DNA from: Mycobacterium bohemicum DSM 44277
GTDB lineage: Bacteria > Actinomycetota > Actinomycetes > Mycobacteriales > Mycobacteriaceae
Assembly (NCBI RefSeq): GCF_001053185.1
Contig: NZ_CSTD01000001.1
Span: forward strand, 986,333 to 1,050,332
Length of the DNA: 64,000 bases
Direction: 5' to 3'
Shown in pieces: positions 8,613 to 17,812 of the stretch. The notes beneath the pieces were generated by a model, which did no database searches, was not told the origin of the DNA, and was given only the letters and a program-made list of their open reading frames with translations. The first letter of the stretch is position 1; each line of letters opens with the position of its first letter. Position numbers and translations under genes: made by a program.

Positions 8613-9272
8613 TCATCGTTGGCGTGTGTTCGGAGCCGCGACGACGACGTCCATGACGAGTCCCCAACGATGCACGCGTGAGTGATGCTCGATGTTCCGG
8701 TCGTGTGCCAGCAAAGCGGTCGTGCTGATGGGGCGACACCCGCCCAACACCTGCGGCGCAATGCGCCAGATGCCGGTCCAGCCTTGCGATACAGCCCGTT
8801 CGAGCAGCCGCTCTCCGTAAGTGAGGCTGGCCAGGCAGAGCCGGCCATCGGCCTTCAGGATGCGCCGCAGATCGTCCAGCACGGCCCGTGCGTAGGCTTC
8901 GTCCAGCAGATCGAAGACGAAGGCTGACAGCACCCGGTCGGCGAAATCGTCGTCGGCGGGTAGCGGCAGTGAGCCGTCGACAAGCACCACCTTGGCCCGC
9001 TCGGCCCAGGCGGCCAGCCGGCGGGTGGCCAAATTGACCATCACCGGGCTGATGTCGACGCCGAGGTAGTTGACACTGGTGGGCAGCGCAGCCAGCAGGT
9101 TCGCAGCCAAACGGCCAGTGCCGCAGCCGAACTCGAAGATGGTCTGGTCCCCGGCGAGGGCCGACTCGGCCACGAGGCGGTTGATGGTCGCGTCCTCGTA
9201 AAAGGCCTGCCAATCCTGGACACGTCCGATCCGGTCGTAGACCCGACGCGCCTGGTTCAGCGTAAGCGCCAC
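8613..9272 (-). CDS. Class I SAM-dependent methyltransferase
   Basis: A 219-aa Rossmann-fold methyltransferase. Motif I IFEFGCGTGRLA lies at about residues 45-56, the acidic ribose-binding loop YLGVDISPVMV at about 69-79, motif II DDDFADRVLSAFVFDLL near 106-122, and post-motif III LKADGRLCLASL near 140. Substrate unknown; the architecture fits small-molecule or quinone-type acceptors. It is transcribed in the same direction as the adjacent PPK2 gene (10-nt gap) and is probably its downstream operon partner. Confidence 0.82.
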   Translation of the reverse strand: MALTLNQARRVYDRIGRVQDWQAFYEDATINRLVAESALAGDQTIFEFGCGTGRLAANLLAALPTSVNYLGVDISPVMVNLATRRLAAWAERAKVVLVDGSLPLPADDDFADRVLSAFVFDLLDEAYARAVLDDLRRILKADGRLCLASLTYGERLLERAVSQGWTGIWRIAPQVLGGCRPISTTALLAHDRNIEHHSRVHRWGLVMDVVVAAPNTRQR

Positions 9273-9282
9273 GGCTCCACGT

Positions 9283-10260
9283 TTACGACGACGGTGCGGC
9301 GGCGGGACCCTCGTTGCCCACCAACTCCTTCCTCGCCTCTGCCAGCTCCGCTTTGGCGGCAGCGTCCACCTGGGGATACTGCGGGTTGAGAGCCCGCAAC
9401 GTCTCCAACAGCACCGCCGAAGTCGACACGTGGCTAAACCATTTGTGGTCGGCGGGGATCACGTGCCAGGGAGCCCAGACGGTGCTGGTGTGGCTGAGCA
9501 TGTCCTGAAACGCCCGCTGGTAGTCGTCCCAGAACGCGCGCTCGCGCAGGTCCGCGACGGAGAACTTCCAGTTCTTCTCGGGTTCATCGATGCGCTCGAG
9601 GAACCGGCGCGCCTGTTCGTCCTTGGAGACGTTGAGAAACAGCTTGACGATGACGGTCCCGTTGTCGGTGAGGTAGCGCTCCCAGTCGTTGATGTCGCGA
9701 TACCGCCGCTGCCAGATGTCCCCGGCGTCGAGTACCGCGGTGCGCGGCCATAACGTCTCGGGGTGCACGCGGGTGATCAATACGTTCTCGTAGTGGGACC
9801 GGTTGAACACCGCGATGCGACCCAGTTCCGGCAGCGACCTTTGGTGGCGCCAGAGGTAGTCATGTGCCTGCTCGGTCGCCGAGGGCGCCTTGAAGCTGTA
9901 CACGTCGACGCCCTCGGGGTTGAGGCCGCTCATGACGTGCTTGATCGTGCCGTCCTTACCGGCCGCGTCGATCGCCTGAAGGATGATCAGCAGCGACCGG
10001 TCTGCCCGAGCGAAGAAGCGGTCCTGCAAATCCAGTAGCGCCGACTTCGCGTCAGCCAGCACCGCGGTGCCGTGGTCTTTTCGAAGCTGTTTGTCGTGGC
10101 GGTCGGGATGGAAGTCCTTGGCCAGGTTCACCTTGGACCCCGGCTCCACCCGGGTAGCCTCCGCCAGTCGTTTCCAGAGCGCCGACAACTTCGCCTCCTG
10201 GTTGTGCGCAACGATCACTGTCAGCCTCGCAGAAGGTCGCCTGCGGTTTGCCGCCACCAT
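9283..10260 (-). CDS. Polyphosphate kinase 2 family protein
   Basis: PPK2 enzymes use polyphosphate to phosphorylate nucleotides (AMP, ADP or GDP). The 325-aa protein shows the Walker A-like loop DAAGKDGTIKH (98-108), the downstream FNRSHYENVLITRVHPE lid/Walker B area, and the KDEQARRFLERID segment. Length and single-domain layout fit the class I/III type nucleoside-diphosphate-forming enzymes. The ATG at 10260 is used, but the first 28 residues are unlike the family core (SALWKRLAEATRVEPGSKVN), so a start further downstream is possible. It likely forms an operon with the methyltransferase. Confidence 0.88.
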   Translation of the reverse strand: MVAANRRRPSARLTVIVAHNQEAKLSALWKRLAEATRVEPGSKVNLAKDFHPDRHDKQLRKDHGTAVLADAKSALLDLQDRFFARADRSLLIILQAIDAAGKDGTIKHVMSGLNPEGVDVYSFKAPSATEQAHDYLWRHQRSLPELGRIAVFNRSHYENVLITRVHPETLWPRTAVLDAGDIWQRRYRDINDWERYLTDNGTVIVKLFLNVSKDEQARRFLERIDEPEKNWKFSVADLRERAFWDDYQRAFQDMLSHTSTVWAPWHVIPADHKWFSHVSTSAVLLETLRALNPQYPQVDAAAKAELAEARKELVGNEGPAAAPSS

Positions 10261-10429
10261 CGCCGTGGGTTACCCGCGCCCTGCACAGTACGGCGGGTAG
10301 TGCTCGCCGGCTTCGCCTTCAGTAGCGCCAATTGCGTTGTCCGCCTGGTGTCTTGAAGACCTCGCCGCGCCGACGACCAGCAGGCGCCCGAAGCGCCCGG
10401 GGTTGCGCGCGTAGTACGCGTCGATGCGT

Positions 10430-10755
10430 CGCCTATGCGTGGATGGGCCGGCCGCCGATTTTTCGGAAGGTCGCCTCGATGCCGAAGGACAATGCGACCA
10501 TCGCGACCAAGACGCTGACGGCCACGAGGCTGCTCTTGGCGATGAGCGCGGCCAATGCCGCGACACACGCCATGGCGGCCACGACGGAGATCCACGGGGT
10601 TGATCCCCGCTTCCGCGCCGTGCGAGCACCGACAGCCCGAGGACGGCGAAGATACCGCCGCCGACCATGCCGCCGATGCCGATCGCGACCGCACCCCACA
10701 ACCCGACCGGATGCGCTGCCGCTTGAATGCCGCCCTGATCCGAGCTTACGAACAC
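10430..10755 (-). pseudogene. Internally deleted APC-type amino acid permease
   Basis: The N terminus reads VGLWGAVAIGIGGMVGGGIF, the diagnostic first helix of APC-superfamily permeases. Within about 60 codons the sequence shifts frame into a C-terminal-like membrane stretch (AALAALIAKSSLVAVSVLVA) ending FRKIGGRPIHA. More than 300 residues of the transporter body are missing and the two parts lie in different frames. A non-functional remnant between phosphoketolase and PPK2. Confidence 0.65.
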
Positions 10756-10798
10756 CCACCGGCAGGGTGCGCGCGTTGCACCCGGGTTGCAGATGCCG

Positions 10799-13171
10799 TT
10801 ATTGCGGGGCGTCCCAGCTCCAGTTGCGGATTTCGGGGTGGTCCTCGCCGTGGGTGTTGATGTAGAGGGTGTGTTCGACGAGTTTGTCGGCCATTGTCTG
10901 TTTGAGGTAGTCGCCTGTGGCGCCGAGGTGCGGGAGGCGGTCGATGACGTCGGTGACGAGGTGGTAGCGGTCCAGTTTGTTCTGTACCCGCATGTCGAAG
11001 GGGGTGGTGATGGTGCCTTCTTCGTTGTAGCCGCGCACGTGCAGGTTGGGGTTGGTTCGGCGGTAGGTGAGCCGGTGAATCAGGGTTGGGTAGCCGTGAA
11101 AGGCGAAGATGATGTGTTTGTCGGCGGTGAACAGGGCGTCGTAGTCGCGGTCGCTCAGACCGTGCGGGTGCTCACTGGCTGACTGCAATTTCATCAGGTC
11201 GACCACGTTGACCACGCGGACCTTCAACGCGGGCAGGTGTTCCCGCAAGATCCGCACCGCGGCGAGCACCTCCAGGGTGGGGGTGTCCCCACAGCAGCCC
11301 AGCACCACGTCGGGCTCGGCGCCGGAATCACTACCTGCCCATTCCCAGATACCGATGCCTTGGGTGCAGTGCACTTCTGCCTGCTCCATGCTCAGCCACT
11401 GCGGCATCGCGCGTTTTCCGGCGACGATCACGTTGACGTAGTGGCGGCTGCGCAGGCAATGGTCGGCGACCGAGAGCAGGCAGTTGGCATCCGGCGGCAG
11501 GTAGACCCGGACGATGTCGGCTTTCTTGTTCACGACGTGGTCGAGGAAACCGGGATCTTGGTGGGTGAAGCCGTTGTGGTCTTGCTGCCACACGTGGGAG
11601 GCCAGCAGGTAGTTCAGTGATGCGATGTCGCGGCGCCACGGGAGTTGCGCGGTGACCTTGAGCCATTTCGCGTGCTGGTTGAACATCGAGTCGACGATGT
11701 GGATGAACGCCTCATAGCAGTTGAACAGCCCATGCCGTCCGGTCAACAGATAGCCTTCGAGCCAACCTTGGCTTTGATGCTCACTGAGCATCGAATCCAG
11801 CACCCGCCCTTGTGGCGCGAGGAACTCGTCGCTGGCGACGGTGCGGGCCTCCCACTGCCGGTCGGTGGCCTCGAAAACCGCATCGAGCATGTTCGACACG
11901 GTTTCGTCGGGGCCGAAGAGTCGGAAGTTGCGCTGGTCCTGGTTGAGGCTGACCACGTCGCGCAGGAAGCCGCCCAGCACCCGGGTGTCTTCGGCCTCCA
12001 CCGCGCCCGGTGCGGCCACGGCGACCGCGTGGGTGCGGTAATCGGGCATCCGCAGGTCGCGCAGCAGTCCCCCGCCGTTGGTGTGCGGGTTGGCGCCCAT
12101 CCGCCGCTGGCCGCGAGGGGCGAGCGCTGCCAGGTCGGGCAACAGCCGCCCGGTCTGATCGAACAGCTCGGTGGGTTTGTAGCTGCGCATCCAGCTGTCG
12201 AGCAACTCGACGTGTCCAGGATGGTGCTCGTCGACGAGCAACGGCACCTGATGCGCACGAAACGTGCCCTCGATCTGCAGGCCGTCCACGACCTTGGGTC
12301 CGGTCCAGCCTTTCGGTGAGCGCAACACGATCATCGGCCAGCGCGGGCGGGTGGTCTGGCCATCGGTGCGCGCCCTGCGCTGGATCCCGTGGATGCCGGC
12401 GATGACGGTGTCGAGGACGGCGGCCATCAGTTCGTGCATGTCTTCGGGGTCATCACCCTCGACGTAGTGCGGTTCCCATCCGCAGCCGCGTAGGAACTGG
12501 TCCAGCTCCTCGCGTTCGATGCGGGCCAACACGGTGGGGTTGCTGATCTTGTAGCCGTTTAGATGCAGGATCGGCAGCACCGCCCCATCACCGACCGGGT
12601 TGAGGAACTTGGTGGAATGCCAGGCGGTGGCCAGCGGCCCCGTCTCGGCCTCGCCGTCCCCGATGACGCACGCCACGATCAGATCCGGATTGTCGAACGC
12701 GGCGCCGAACGCGTGACTCAGCGAGTAGCCCAGTTCCCCGCCTTCGTGGATCGACCCCGGAGTCGTCGGCGCGACGTGGCTGGAAATGCCTCCGGGAAAG
12801 GAGAATTGGGTGAACAGCTTCTTCATCCCGGACTCGTCGGGACTGACGTCGGGATAGATCTCGCTGTAGGAGCCCTCGAGGTAGGTGTTGGCGACCAGGG
12901 CCGGGCCGCCGTGGCCGGGGCCGGCGACGTAGAACATGTCCAAGTCGTAGGTGGTGATGACCCGGTTGAGGTGGACGTAGATGAAGTTTTGACCCGGCGT
13001 GGTCCCCCAATGGCCGACCACCAGCGGTTTCACATCCGAGAGCGCCAGAGGGCGCCTCAGCAACGGATTGTCGTACAGATAGATCTGGCCCACCGACAGG
13101 TAGTTCGCAGCCCGCCAATACGCGTCGATCCGATGGAGCAGTTCAGGTTCCAGTGTTCGGGTGCGCGTCAC
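10799..13171 (-). CDS. xfp: Phosphoketolase (xylulose-5-P/fructose-6-P)
   Basis: Thiamine-diphosphate enzyme that cleaves xylulose 5-phosphate or fructose 6-phosphate with phosphate to give acetyl phosphate plus a triose or tetrose phosphate. The 790 aa match the family's usual length. Visible family segments include [19 protein letters not shown] near residue 50, AGPGHGGPA, the ThDP-binding region around [20 protein letters not shown], and [21 protein letters not shown] chose GTG 13171 ([12 protein letters not shown]), which has an AAGGGA site; a longer frame reaches 13378 but crosses the upstream gene. It is the last gene of a slipin/small membrane protein/xfp unit. Confidence 0.94.
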   Translation of the reverse strand: MTRTRTLEPELLHRIDAYWRAANYLSVGQIYLYDNPLLRRPLALSDVKPLVVGHWGTTPGQNFIYVHLNRVITTYDLDMFYVAGPGHGGPALVANTYLEGSYSEIYPDVSPDESGMKKLFTQFSFPGGISSHVAPTTPGSIHEGGELGYSLSHAFGAAFDNPDLIVACVIGDGEAETGPLATAWHSTKFLNPVGDGAVLPILHLNGYKISNPTVLARIEREELDQFLRGCGWEPHYVEGDDPEDMHELMAAVLDTVIAGIHGIQRRARTDGQTTRPRWPMIVLRSPKGWTGPKVVDGLQIEGTFRAHQVPLLVDEHHPGHVELLDSWMRSYKPTELFDQTGRLLPDLAALAPRGQRRMGANPHTNGGGLLRDLRMPDYRTHAVAVAAPGAVEAEDTRVLGGFLRDVVSLNQDQRNFRLFGPDETVSNMLDAVFEATDRQWEARTVASDEFLAPQGRVLDSMLSEHQSQGWLEGYLLTGRHGLFNCYEAFIHIVDSMFNQHAKWLKVTAQLPWRRDIASLNYLLASHVWQQDHNGFTHQDPGFLDHVVNKKADIVRVYLPPDANCLLSVADHCLRSRHYVNVIVAGKRAMPQWLSMEQAEVHCTQGIGIWEWAGSDSGAEPDVVLGCCGDTPTLEVLAAVRILREHLPALKVRVVNVVDLMKLQSASEHPHGLSDRDYDALFTADKHIIFAFHGYPTLIHRLTYRRTNPNLHVRGYNEEGTITTPFDMRVQNKLDRYHLVTDVIDRLPHLGATGDYLKQTMADKLVEHTLYINTHGEDHPEIRNWSWDAPQ

Positions 13172-13196
13172 GGGGTGTCCCTTGCTCGAAACGTCG

Positions 13197-13466
13197 TTAA
13201 TCCTTTGTCGATCGAGTTTGTGGTTCGTCTGTGTCATGCGCGGAGTCCGTGAGCAGCCGGACGAGCTGGCGCTCGTCCAGTGCAGTCCAACAGCCGCGGG
13301 CGGCGCGCCACTGATCTGGATCGTTCTCGGGGCCAAGGACCGCGGCGGCGGGGGTCGCGCGCTGATCCGGTGCGGCAACCGTCGTCGTCACCTGGGGCCG
13401 CACGTCGCGGAATATCAACCAGTAACCCCACCCGATCAACGGCATGAAAATCAGCGCGGCGATCAC
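13197..13466 (-). CDS. Small single-pass membrane protein between slipin and phosphoketolase
   Basis: An 89-aa protein starting GTG 13466, whose GTGA overlaps the slipin stop codon, so translation is coupled. Residues 2-20 ([18 protein letters not shown]) form one transmembrane helix, followed by a Pro/Ala-rich linker and a soluble tail with [20 protein letters not shown]. No family recognised. Position suggests it partners the slipin or is simply co-expressed with phosphoketolase, 25 nt downstream. Confidence 0.7.
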   Translation of the reverse strand: MIAALIFMPLIGWGYWLIFRDVRPQVTTTVAAPDQRATPAAAVLGPENDPDQWRAARGCWTALDERQLVRLLTDSAHDTDEPQTRSTKD

Positions 13467-14317
13467 GGCCGGTGCCCCGCGGCGGGGGTTCCGTTGGCCA
13501 CCGTTGCCGGGATGGGAATGGGTGGCTGTGGCTCTGGCCGGTCTGCTGCGCCGTTTTCCCGGGCCAGGAAGTTTCCGAGTTCGGCGATGGTCGACATCAA
13601 CGGTGCCGGGAACACGACGGTGCTGTTCTTGTCGACACCGAGCTCGACCAGGGTCTGCAGATTACGTAACTGCAGCGCCAGCGGGTGGGCCATCATGGTG
13701 TCCGAGGCGTCGCCCAAGGCGGCAGCGGCCAGCGATTCACCCTCGGCAGCAATGATTTTCGCGCGCTTCTCCCGCTCCGCCTCCGCTTGGCGGGCCATCG
13801 CCCGCTTCATGCTGTCGGGCAGCTGGATGTCTTTGAGCTCCACCAGGGTGACTTGCACACCCCATTCGATGGTGGTGACGTCGAGGATCGCGCGGATGTC
13901 GAGGTTGATCTTGTCGGTCTCGGAAAGCGTCTCGTCCAAGGTGTGCTGGCCGACGACCTTGCGCAGCGTCGTTTGGGCGATCTGATCGATCGCGGAGTAG
14001 ACGTTCTCGATCGCCACGACCGACTTCACTGCGTCGACGACCTTGAAGTAGGCCACCGCGGAGACGTCGACACTGACGTTGTCGCGGGTGATGATCCCCT
14101 GGGATTGGATAGGCATCGTTACGATGCGCAGCGAAATTCGGTGCAGCACATCGATTAACGGAATGATGAGCCGCAACCCGGGTTGGCGTTCTCCGATCAC
14201 CCGGCCCAGCCGGAACAGTACGCCGTTCTCGTATTGTTTGACGATCCGCACCGCCATCGCCAGCACAAGGAGTGACAGGACGACCAGAACAACGACAACG
14301 ACGCCCAGCGTTTTCAT
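13463..14317 (-). CDS. Slipin (SPFH/stomatin-type membrane protein)
   Basis: A 284-aa SPFH-domain protein that organises membrane microdomains and multimerises. N-terminal transmembrane helix at residues 4-22, then the SPFH domain (about 25-190) with VKQYENGVLFRLGRV, GLRLIIPLIDVLHRISLR and the coiled ARQAEAEREKRAKIIAAEGE region. The C terminus is Pro-rich. No NfeD partner gene is adjacent; instead it is coupled to a small membrane protein and phosphoketolase. Leader-RNA copy 3 lies about 165 nt upstream in the same direction. Confidence 0.9.
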   Translation of the reverse strand: MKTLGVVVVVLVVLSLLVLAMAVRIVKQYENGVLFRLGRVIGERQPGLRLIIPLIDVLHRISLRIVTMPIQSQGIITRDNVSVDVSAVAYFKVVDAVKSVVAIENVYSAIDQIAQTTLRKVVGQHTLDETLSETDKINLDIRAILDVTTIEWGVQVTLVELKDIQLPDSMKRAMARQAEAEREKRAKIIAAEGESLAAAALGDASDTMMAHPLALQLRNLQTLVELGVDKNSTVVFPAPLMSTIAELGNFLARENGAADRPEPQPPIPIPATVANGTPAAGHRP

Positions 14318-14480
14318 CGCCGTGCGCCTATCGGTGAGCCGTGCGTAGCGGTGCGCACGGCCACGTCATGCGCAGCCGTCGTTGTTCGGAGGTGTTGTGA
14401 GGGGGCCGACCGAGTGAAAAATAGCGGTGAAGCAGTCATGGTGATCCTGTGTGCAAACGATCACCGGCATGTAGGGGCCT

Positions 14481-14563
14481 CGGAGCCAATGCTCCTCAAG
14501 TTCTGCAGCGGACAGCTGAACTTGTCCCGAACCAGCTGAGATTCTCAGCACCTCCCACGCTAC
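14481..14563 (-). ncRNA. Structured leader element, copy 3 (upstream of slipin-xfp operon)
   Basis: The most regular copy. Minus strand: GTAGCGT (14563-14557), P1 GCTGAG-aat-CTCAGC (perfect 6 bp), P2 AAGTTC/GAACTT with inner AGC/GCT, P3 GAGC-attg-GCTC (14494-14483). Compared with copy 1, inner P2 changes GGC/GCC to AGC/GCT on both sides. Compared with copy 4, P1 changes C-G to T-A. Confidence 0.62.
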
Positions 14564-15012
14564 ACCGGTGGGGACTAGCCCGCCGAATCTCGTTTGGGAC
14601 GAGCCGTTTTGCAGCGCTCACGGCGTTGCTGGTGGTCGGCGGATTCAGGCGCGAGGTCGCCTTTCTCGGCCGCCGCCACCGGCACGAGGTTTAGAACTGC
14701 TAGCTGCGGCGTTCTTGGTGTGATAAACCATCTCATAGCCCGCTGCGGCTTTTGCGTTCCGCCGCGTCCTGTTGTGGGATAACGGTTTTCGTGCTGCACT
14801 GCTAACGGAGTCGAGGCAGTTCACCATGGGCATCCGCAGCACCTCAGTATGGTCAGCGACCTTCGAACAGGTCGGCTGATGCCGCCGAATTGCGGGGCGG
14901 GATCGACGGCCTGGCGGGCTTGGTGGCCGGCAGTCCGCGGTTGCCTGAGTTGCTGCCCGAGGTACCGACGTTCGAGGTGCGCACGAAACCGGGCACCGAG
15001 GGTGCCGGGGGT
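14564..15012. other. Intergenic between divergent leader elements
   Basis: About 450 nt between copy 3 (read left) and copy 4 (read right). Several short open frames exist on both strands, but none shows protein-like composition or a recognisable motif. It presumably carries the divergent promoters for the slipin operon and the ATPase. Confidence 0.4.
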
Positions 15013-15095
15013 GTAGCGTCAACGGCGTTGGGAAGCTCAACCAGTCCGGGATGAGGCCAGCTGTCCGCCGCTGTCCTCAACGAGCAGTCGCTCGT
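15013..15095 (+). ncRNA. Structured leader element, copy 4 (upstream of P-type ATPase)
   Basis: Plus strand: GTAGCGT (15013-15019), P1 GTTGGG-aag-CTCAAC (one G-U pair), P2 TGAGG/CCTCA with inner CAGC/GCTG, P3 GAGC-agtc-GCTC (15082-15093). It is inverted relative to the other copies, but so is its downstream gene, so the orientation to the gene is conserved. About 168 nt separate it from the ATPase start. Confidence 0.62.
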
Positions 15096-15262
15096 GCCGG
15101 ACGTTCCGGCGACAACCGCACACCTGGGATCACCATGACCACTCCGGTGACACCGAAACCGGCTCGCGCACAGTACTTTCCGATGGATAGCGTCTGGTGT
15201 CTGCTGAGGCACGACCGCCCGGATCGCTATGCTGCGAACCGGCCGCTGACGGGCCGGACGCG

Positions 15263-17791
15263 ATGACCACTGACACGCCGCATGTCACGCCCTCCCCCGC
15301 TGCGAGCAAATCCGAACGGGGTCCCGACTTGAAGTCGGCGCCCATGCCCGAGCTGGAGGAGGAGCTGGGCTACTCGCCGGAAGGATTGAGCAGCGCCGAG
15401 GCGGCGAAGCGGTTGACGCAGTACGGGCCGAACGAGATCGCGGAACACAAGACCAGCCCGCTGTTGAAGTTCCTCAGCTACTTTTGGGGCCCGATCCCGT
15501 GGATGATCGAGATCGCCGTCATCCTGTCGGGCGCCGTCGGGCACTGGCCGGATTTCTTCATCATCCTGGTGCTGCTGGTGGCCAACGGGGTGGTCGGATA
15601 CACCTCCGAACGGCAGGCCGGCAACGCCATCGACGCCCTCAAGGCCAAGCTGGCGATCAACGCCCGCGTCATCCGCGACGGCGCATGGGTCAACCCGCCG
15701 GCGCGGGATCTGGTGCCCGGTGATGTGATCCGGCTGCGCCTGGGTGACATCGTTCCCGCCGACGCCCGGCTGCTCGACGGCGACGAGATCGAGGTCGATC
15801 AGTCCGCGCTCACCGGAGAGTCACTAGCCGCCACCCGTGCAGCCGGTGACGCCGTGTTCTCGGGGTCCATCATCCGGCAAGGCGAGATCGGCGCCCTGGT
15901 CTATGCCACCGGCACCCACACCTACTTCGGCGAGACCGCCGAGCTGGTACGAGAAGCGCACACCGTCAGCCACTTCCAACGCGCCGTGCTGAAGATCGGC
16001 AACTACCTGATCATCCTGGCCGTCGCGCTGGTCACCGTCATCGTCGTCGCCTCCCTGCTGCGCGGCAACGCGATCCTGACCACCTTGCAGTTCGCCCTTG
16101 TGTTGACCGTCGCGGCGATCCCGGTGGCGATGCCGACCGTGCTCTCGGTCACGATGGCCGTCGGCTCGCGTCTGCTGGCCAAGAAGCAGGCCATCGTCAG
16201 CCGGCTGGTCGCCATCGAGGAACTCGCCGGCGTGGACGTGCTGTGCGCGGACAAGACGGGCACGCTGACGCAGAATTCTTTGACGTTGGGCACCCCATTC
16301 GCCATCGAGACCGTCACCCCCGCGGCTGTCATCCTCGCCGGCGCATTGGCCTCCCGCGCGGACAACGACGACCCCATCGACCGCGCGGTGCTAGGCGGCC
16401 TCGAGGACACCGATGCTCTGCAGGTTTACACGATCACCCATTTCGCACCCTTCGACCCGGTGCACAAGCGCACCGAGGCCACCGTCACCGCCGCCGACGG
16501 GACCACGTTCCGCGTCACGAAGGGCGCCCCGCAGGTCATCCTCGCGCTGGCCGCCAACGCCGCGCAGATCACGTCGACCGTCGATAAGGCAGTCAACGAT
16601 TTCGCCGCCCGTGGCTTCCGGGCTTTGGGGGTGGCCCGCGCCGACGGGGACGGTGACTGGCAGTTCGTCGGTGTGCTGCCGTTATTCGATCCACCGCGTG
16701 ACGACGCGGCAGCAACCATCTCCACCGCACGGGCAATGGGAGTCACCATCAAGATGGTGACCGGTGATGCACTGGCGATCGCCAAGGAGACCGCGGCCAA
16801 GGTTGGTTTGGGCGCCGACATCCTGGACGCCGCAGGCCTGGGCGAGGTGAAAAAGGAGGAATCGGCGGCGGTGGCCGAGTCCATAGAGACCGCCGACGGT
16901 TTCGCCCAGGTCTTTCCCGAGCACAAGTACCACATCATCGATGTGCTGCAGAAGCTTGGCCACATCGTCGGGATGACCGGCGACGGGGTCAACGATGCCC
17001 CCGCGCTGAAAAAAGCCGACTGCGGCATCGCGGTGTCAGGAGCCACCGACGCCGCCCGCGCGGCCGCCGACATCGTGCTACTGACCCCGGGCCTGTCGGT
17101 CATCGTCGACGCGATCAAACAGAGCCGCAAGATCTTTCAGCGGATGAACAGCTACGCGATGTACCGCATCGCCGAAACCCTACGGGTGCTGCTCTTCATC
17201 ACTACCGCCATCCTCGTCTTCAACTTCTACCCGCTCACCGCCATCATGATCGTGATGCTCGCGCTGCTCAACGACGGCGCCATCCTGTCCATCTCCTACG
17301 ACAACGTCCACTACGCCGACAAGCCCGAAGCGTGGAACATGCGCCTGGTACTCGGGATCGCCACCGTCCTGGGCGTGGTCGGACCGATCGCCGCGTTCGG
17401 CCTGTTCTACCTGGGCGACCGGGTCTTCGACCTCGGTCACCCGCGTGTCCAGACGCTGATGTACCTGATGCTGTCCGTCGCTGGGCACCTCACCATCTTC
17501 TTGACCCGAACCCGCGGACCGTTCTGGTCCATCCGCCCGGCCCGTATCCTGTTGATCGCCGTCCTCGGCACCCAGGCAATCGCCACCCTGATCGCGGTGT
17601 ACGGGCTGTTCATGGCCCCACTCGGCTGGACGTGGGCGGCGGCGGTATGGGGATATGCCCTCATCTGGTTCCTCGTCAGCGACCGGATCAAACTTCTCGC
17701 CTACCGCGTCCTCGACCACGAAAAGAAGCCTCGCATGGCGGACCGCAACACCTCAGAGCCTATTTTATTTGGACGGGCTGACAGGATTTGA
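15263..17791 (+). CDS. P3A-type proton-pumping ATPase
   Basis: An 842-aa P-type ATPase resembling plasma-membrane H+-ATPases. TGES-type actuator loop (ALTGES near residue 188), phosphorylation site DKTGTLTQN with D330, hinge MTGDGVNDAPALKKADCGIA near 570, and ten predicted membrane segments including RIAETLRVLLFITTAILVFN. I chose ATG 15263 (MTTDTPHVTPSPAASKSERG). Likely role: ATP-driven proton export or membrane energisation. The last codons (FGRADRI) run into the tRNA-Pro-derived repeat, so the native C terminus may have been replaced at an integration junction. Leader-RNA copy 4 lies upstream. Confidence 0.9.
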   Translation: MTTDTPHVTPSPAASKSERGPDLKSAPMPELEEELGYSPEGLSSAEAAKRLTQYGPNEIAEHKTSPLLKFLSYFWGPIPWMIEIAVILSGAVGHWPDFFIILVLLVANGVVGYTSERQAGNAIDALKAKLAINARVIRDGAWVNPPARDLVPGDVIRLRLGDIVPADARLLDGDEIEVDQSALTGESLAATRAAGDAVFSGSIIRQGEIGALVYATGTHTYFGETAELVREAHTVSHFQRAVLKIGNYLIILAVALVTVIVVASLLRGNAILTTLQFALVLTVAAIPVAMPTVLSVTMAVGSRLLAKKQAIVSRLVAIEELAGVDVLCADKTGTLTQNSLTLGTPFAIETVTPAAVILAGALASRADNDDPIDRAVLGGLEDTDALQVYTITHFAPFDPVHKRTEATVTAADGTTFRVTKGAPQVILALAANAAQITSTVDKAVNDFAARGFRALGVARADGDGDWQFVGVLPLFDPPRDDAAATISTARAMGVTIKMVTGDALAIAKETAAKVGLGADILDAAGLGEVKKEESAAVAESIETADGFAQVFPEHKYHIIDVLQKLGHIVGMTGDGVNDAPALKKADCGIAVSGATDAARAAADIVLLTPGLSVIVDAIKQSRKIFQRMNSYAMYRIAETLRVLLFITTAILVFNFYPLTAIMIVMLALLNDGAILSISYDNVHYADKPEAWNMRLVLGIATVLGVVGPIAAFGLFYLGDRVFDLGHPRVQTLMYLMLSVAGHLTIFLTRTRGPFWSIRPARILLIAVLGTQAIATLIAVYGLFMAPLGWTWAAAVWGYALIWFLVSDRIKLLAYRVLDHEKKPRMADRNTSEPILFGRADRI

Positions 17792-17812
17792 GCCTGCGGC
17801 CACTTGACCCCC
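17774..17812 (-). repeat. Partial tRNA-Pro 3' half: candidate attachment site A
   Basis: On the minus strand these 39 bp correspond to the 3' half of tRNA-Pro(GGG), from the anticodon loop through the T-arm to the acceptor strand. They match 28107-28145 with 2 mismatches, same orientation. No 5' tRNA half is present, so it is not a working tRNA. Copy A carries a changed T-loop base (GCTCAAATC). Confidence 0.7.

Noticed and set aside
12563..13252. 229-codon plus-strand frame opposite phosphoketolase
   Set aside because: Antisense shadow of a well-conserved enzyme; no domain and no ribosome site.
1681..15095. Leader repeats as MIRU-like or mobile repeats
   Set aside because: They do not encode peptides, lack target duplications, keep orientation to genes, and vary by compensatory changes.
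16426..17130. 234-codon minus-strand frame opposite the P-type ATPase
   Set aside because: Ser/Ala-rich shadow of the catalytic domain on the other strand.
17774..17812. Functional tRNA-Pro gene
   Set aside because: Only the 3' half is present here and at 28107; no D-arm or 5' acceptor strand pairs with it.
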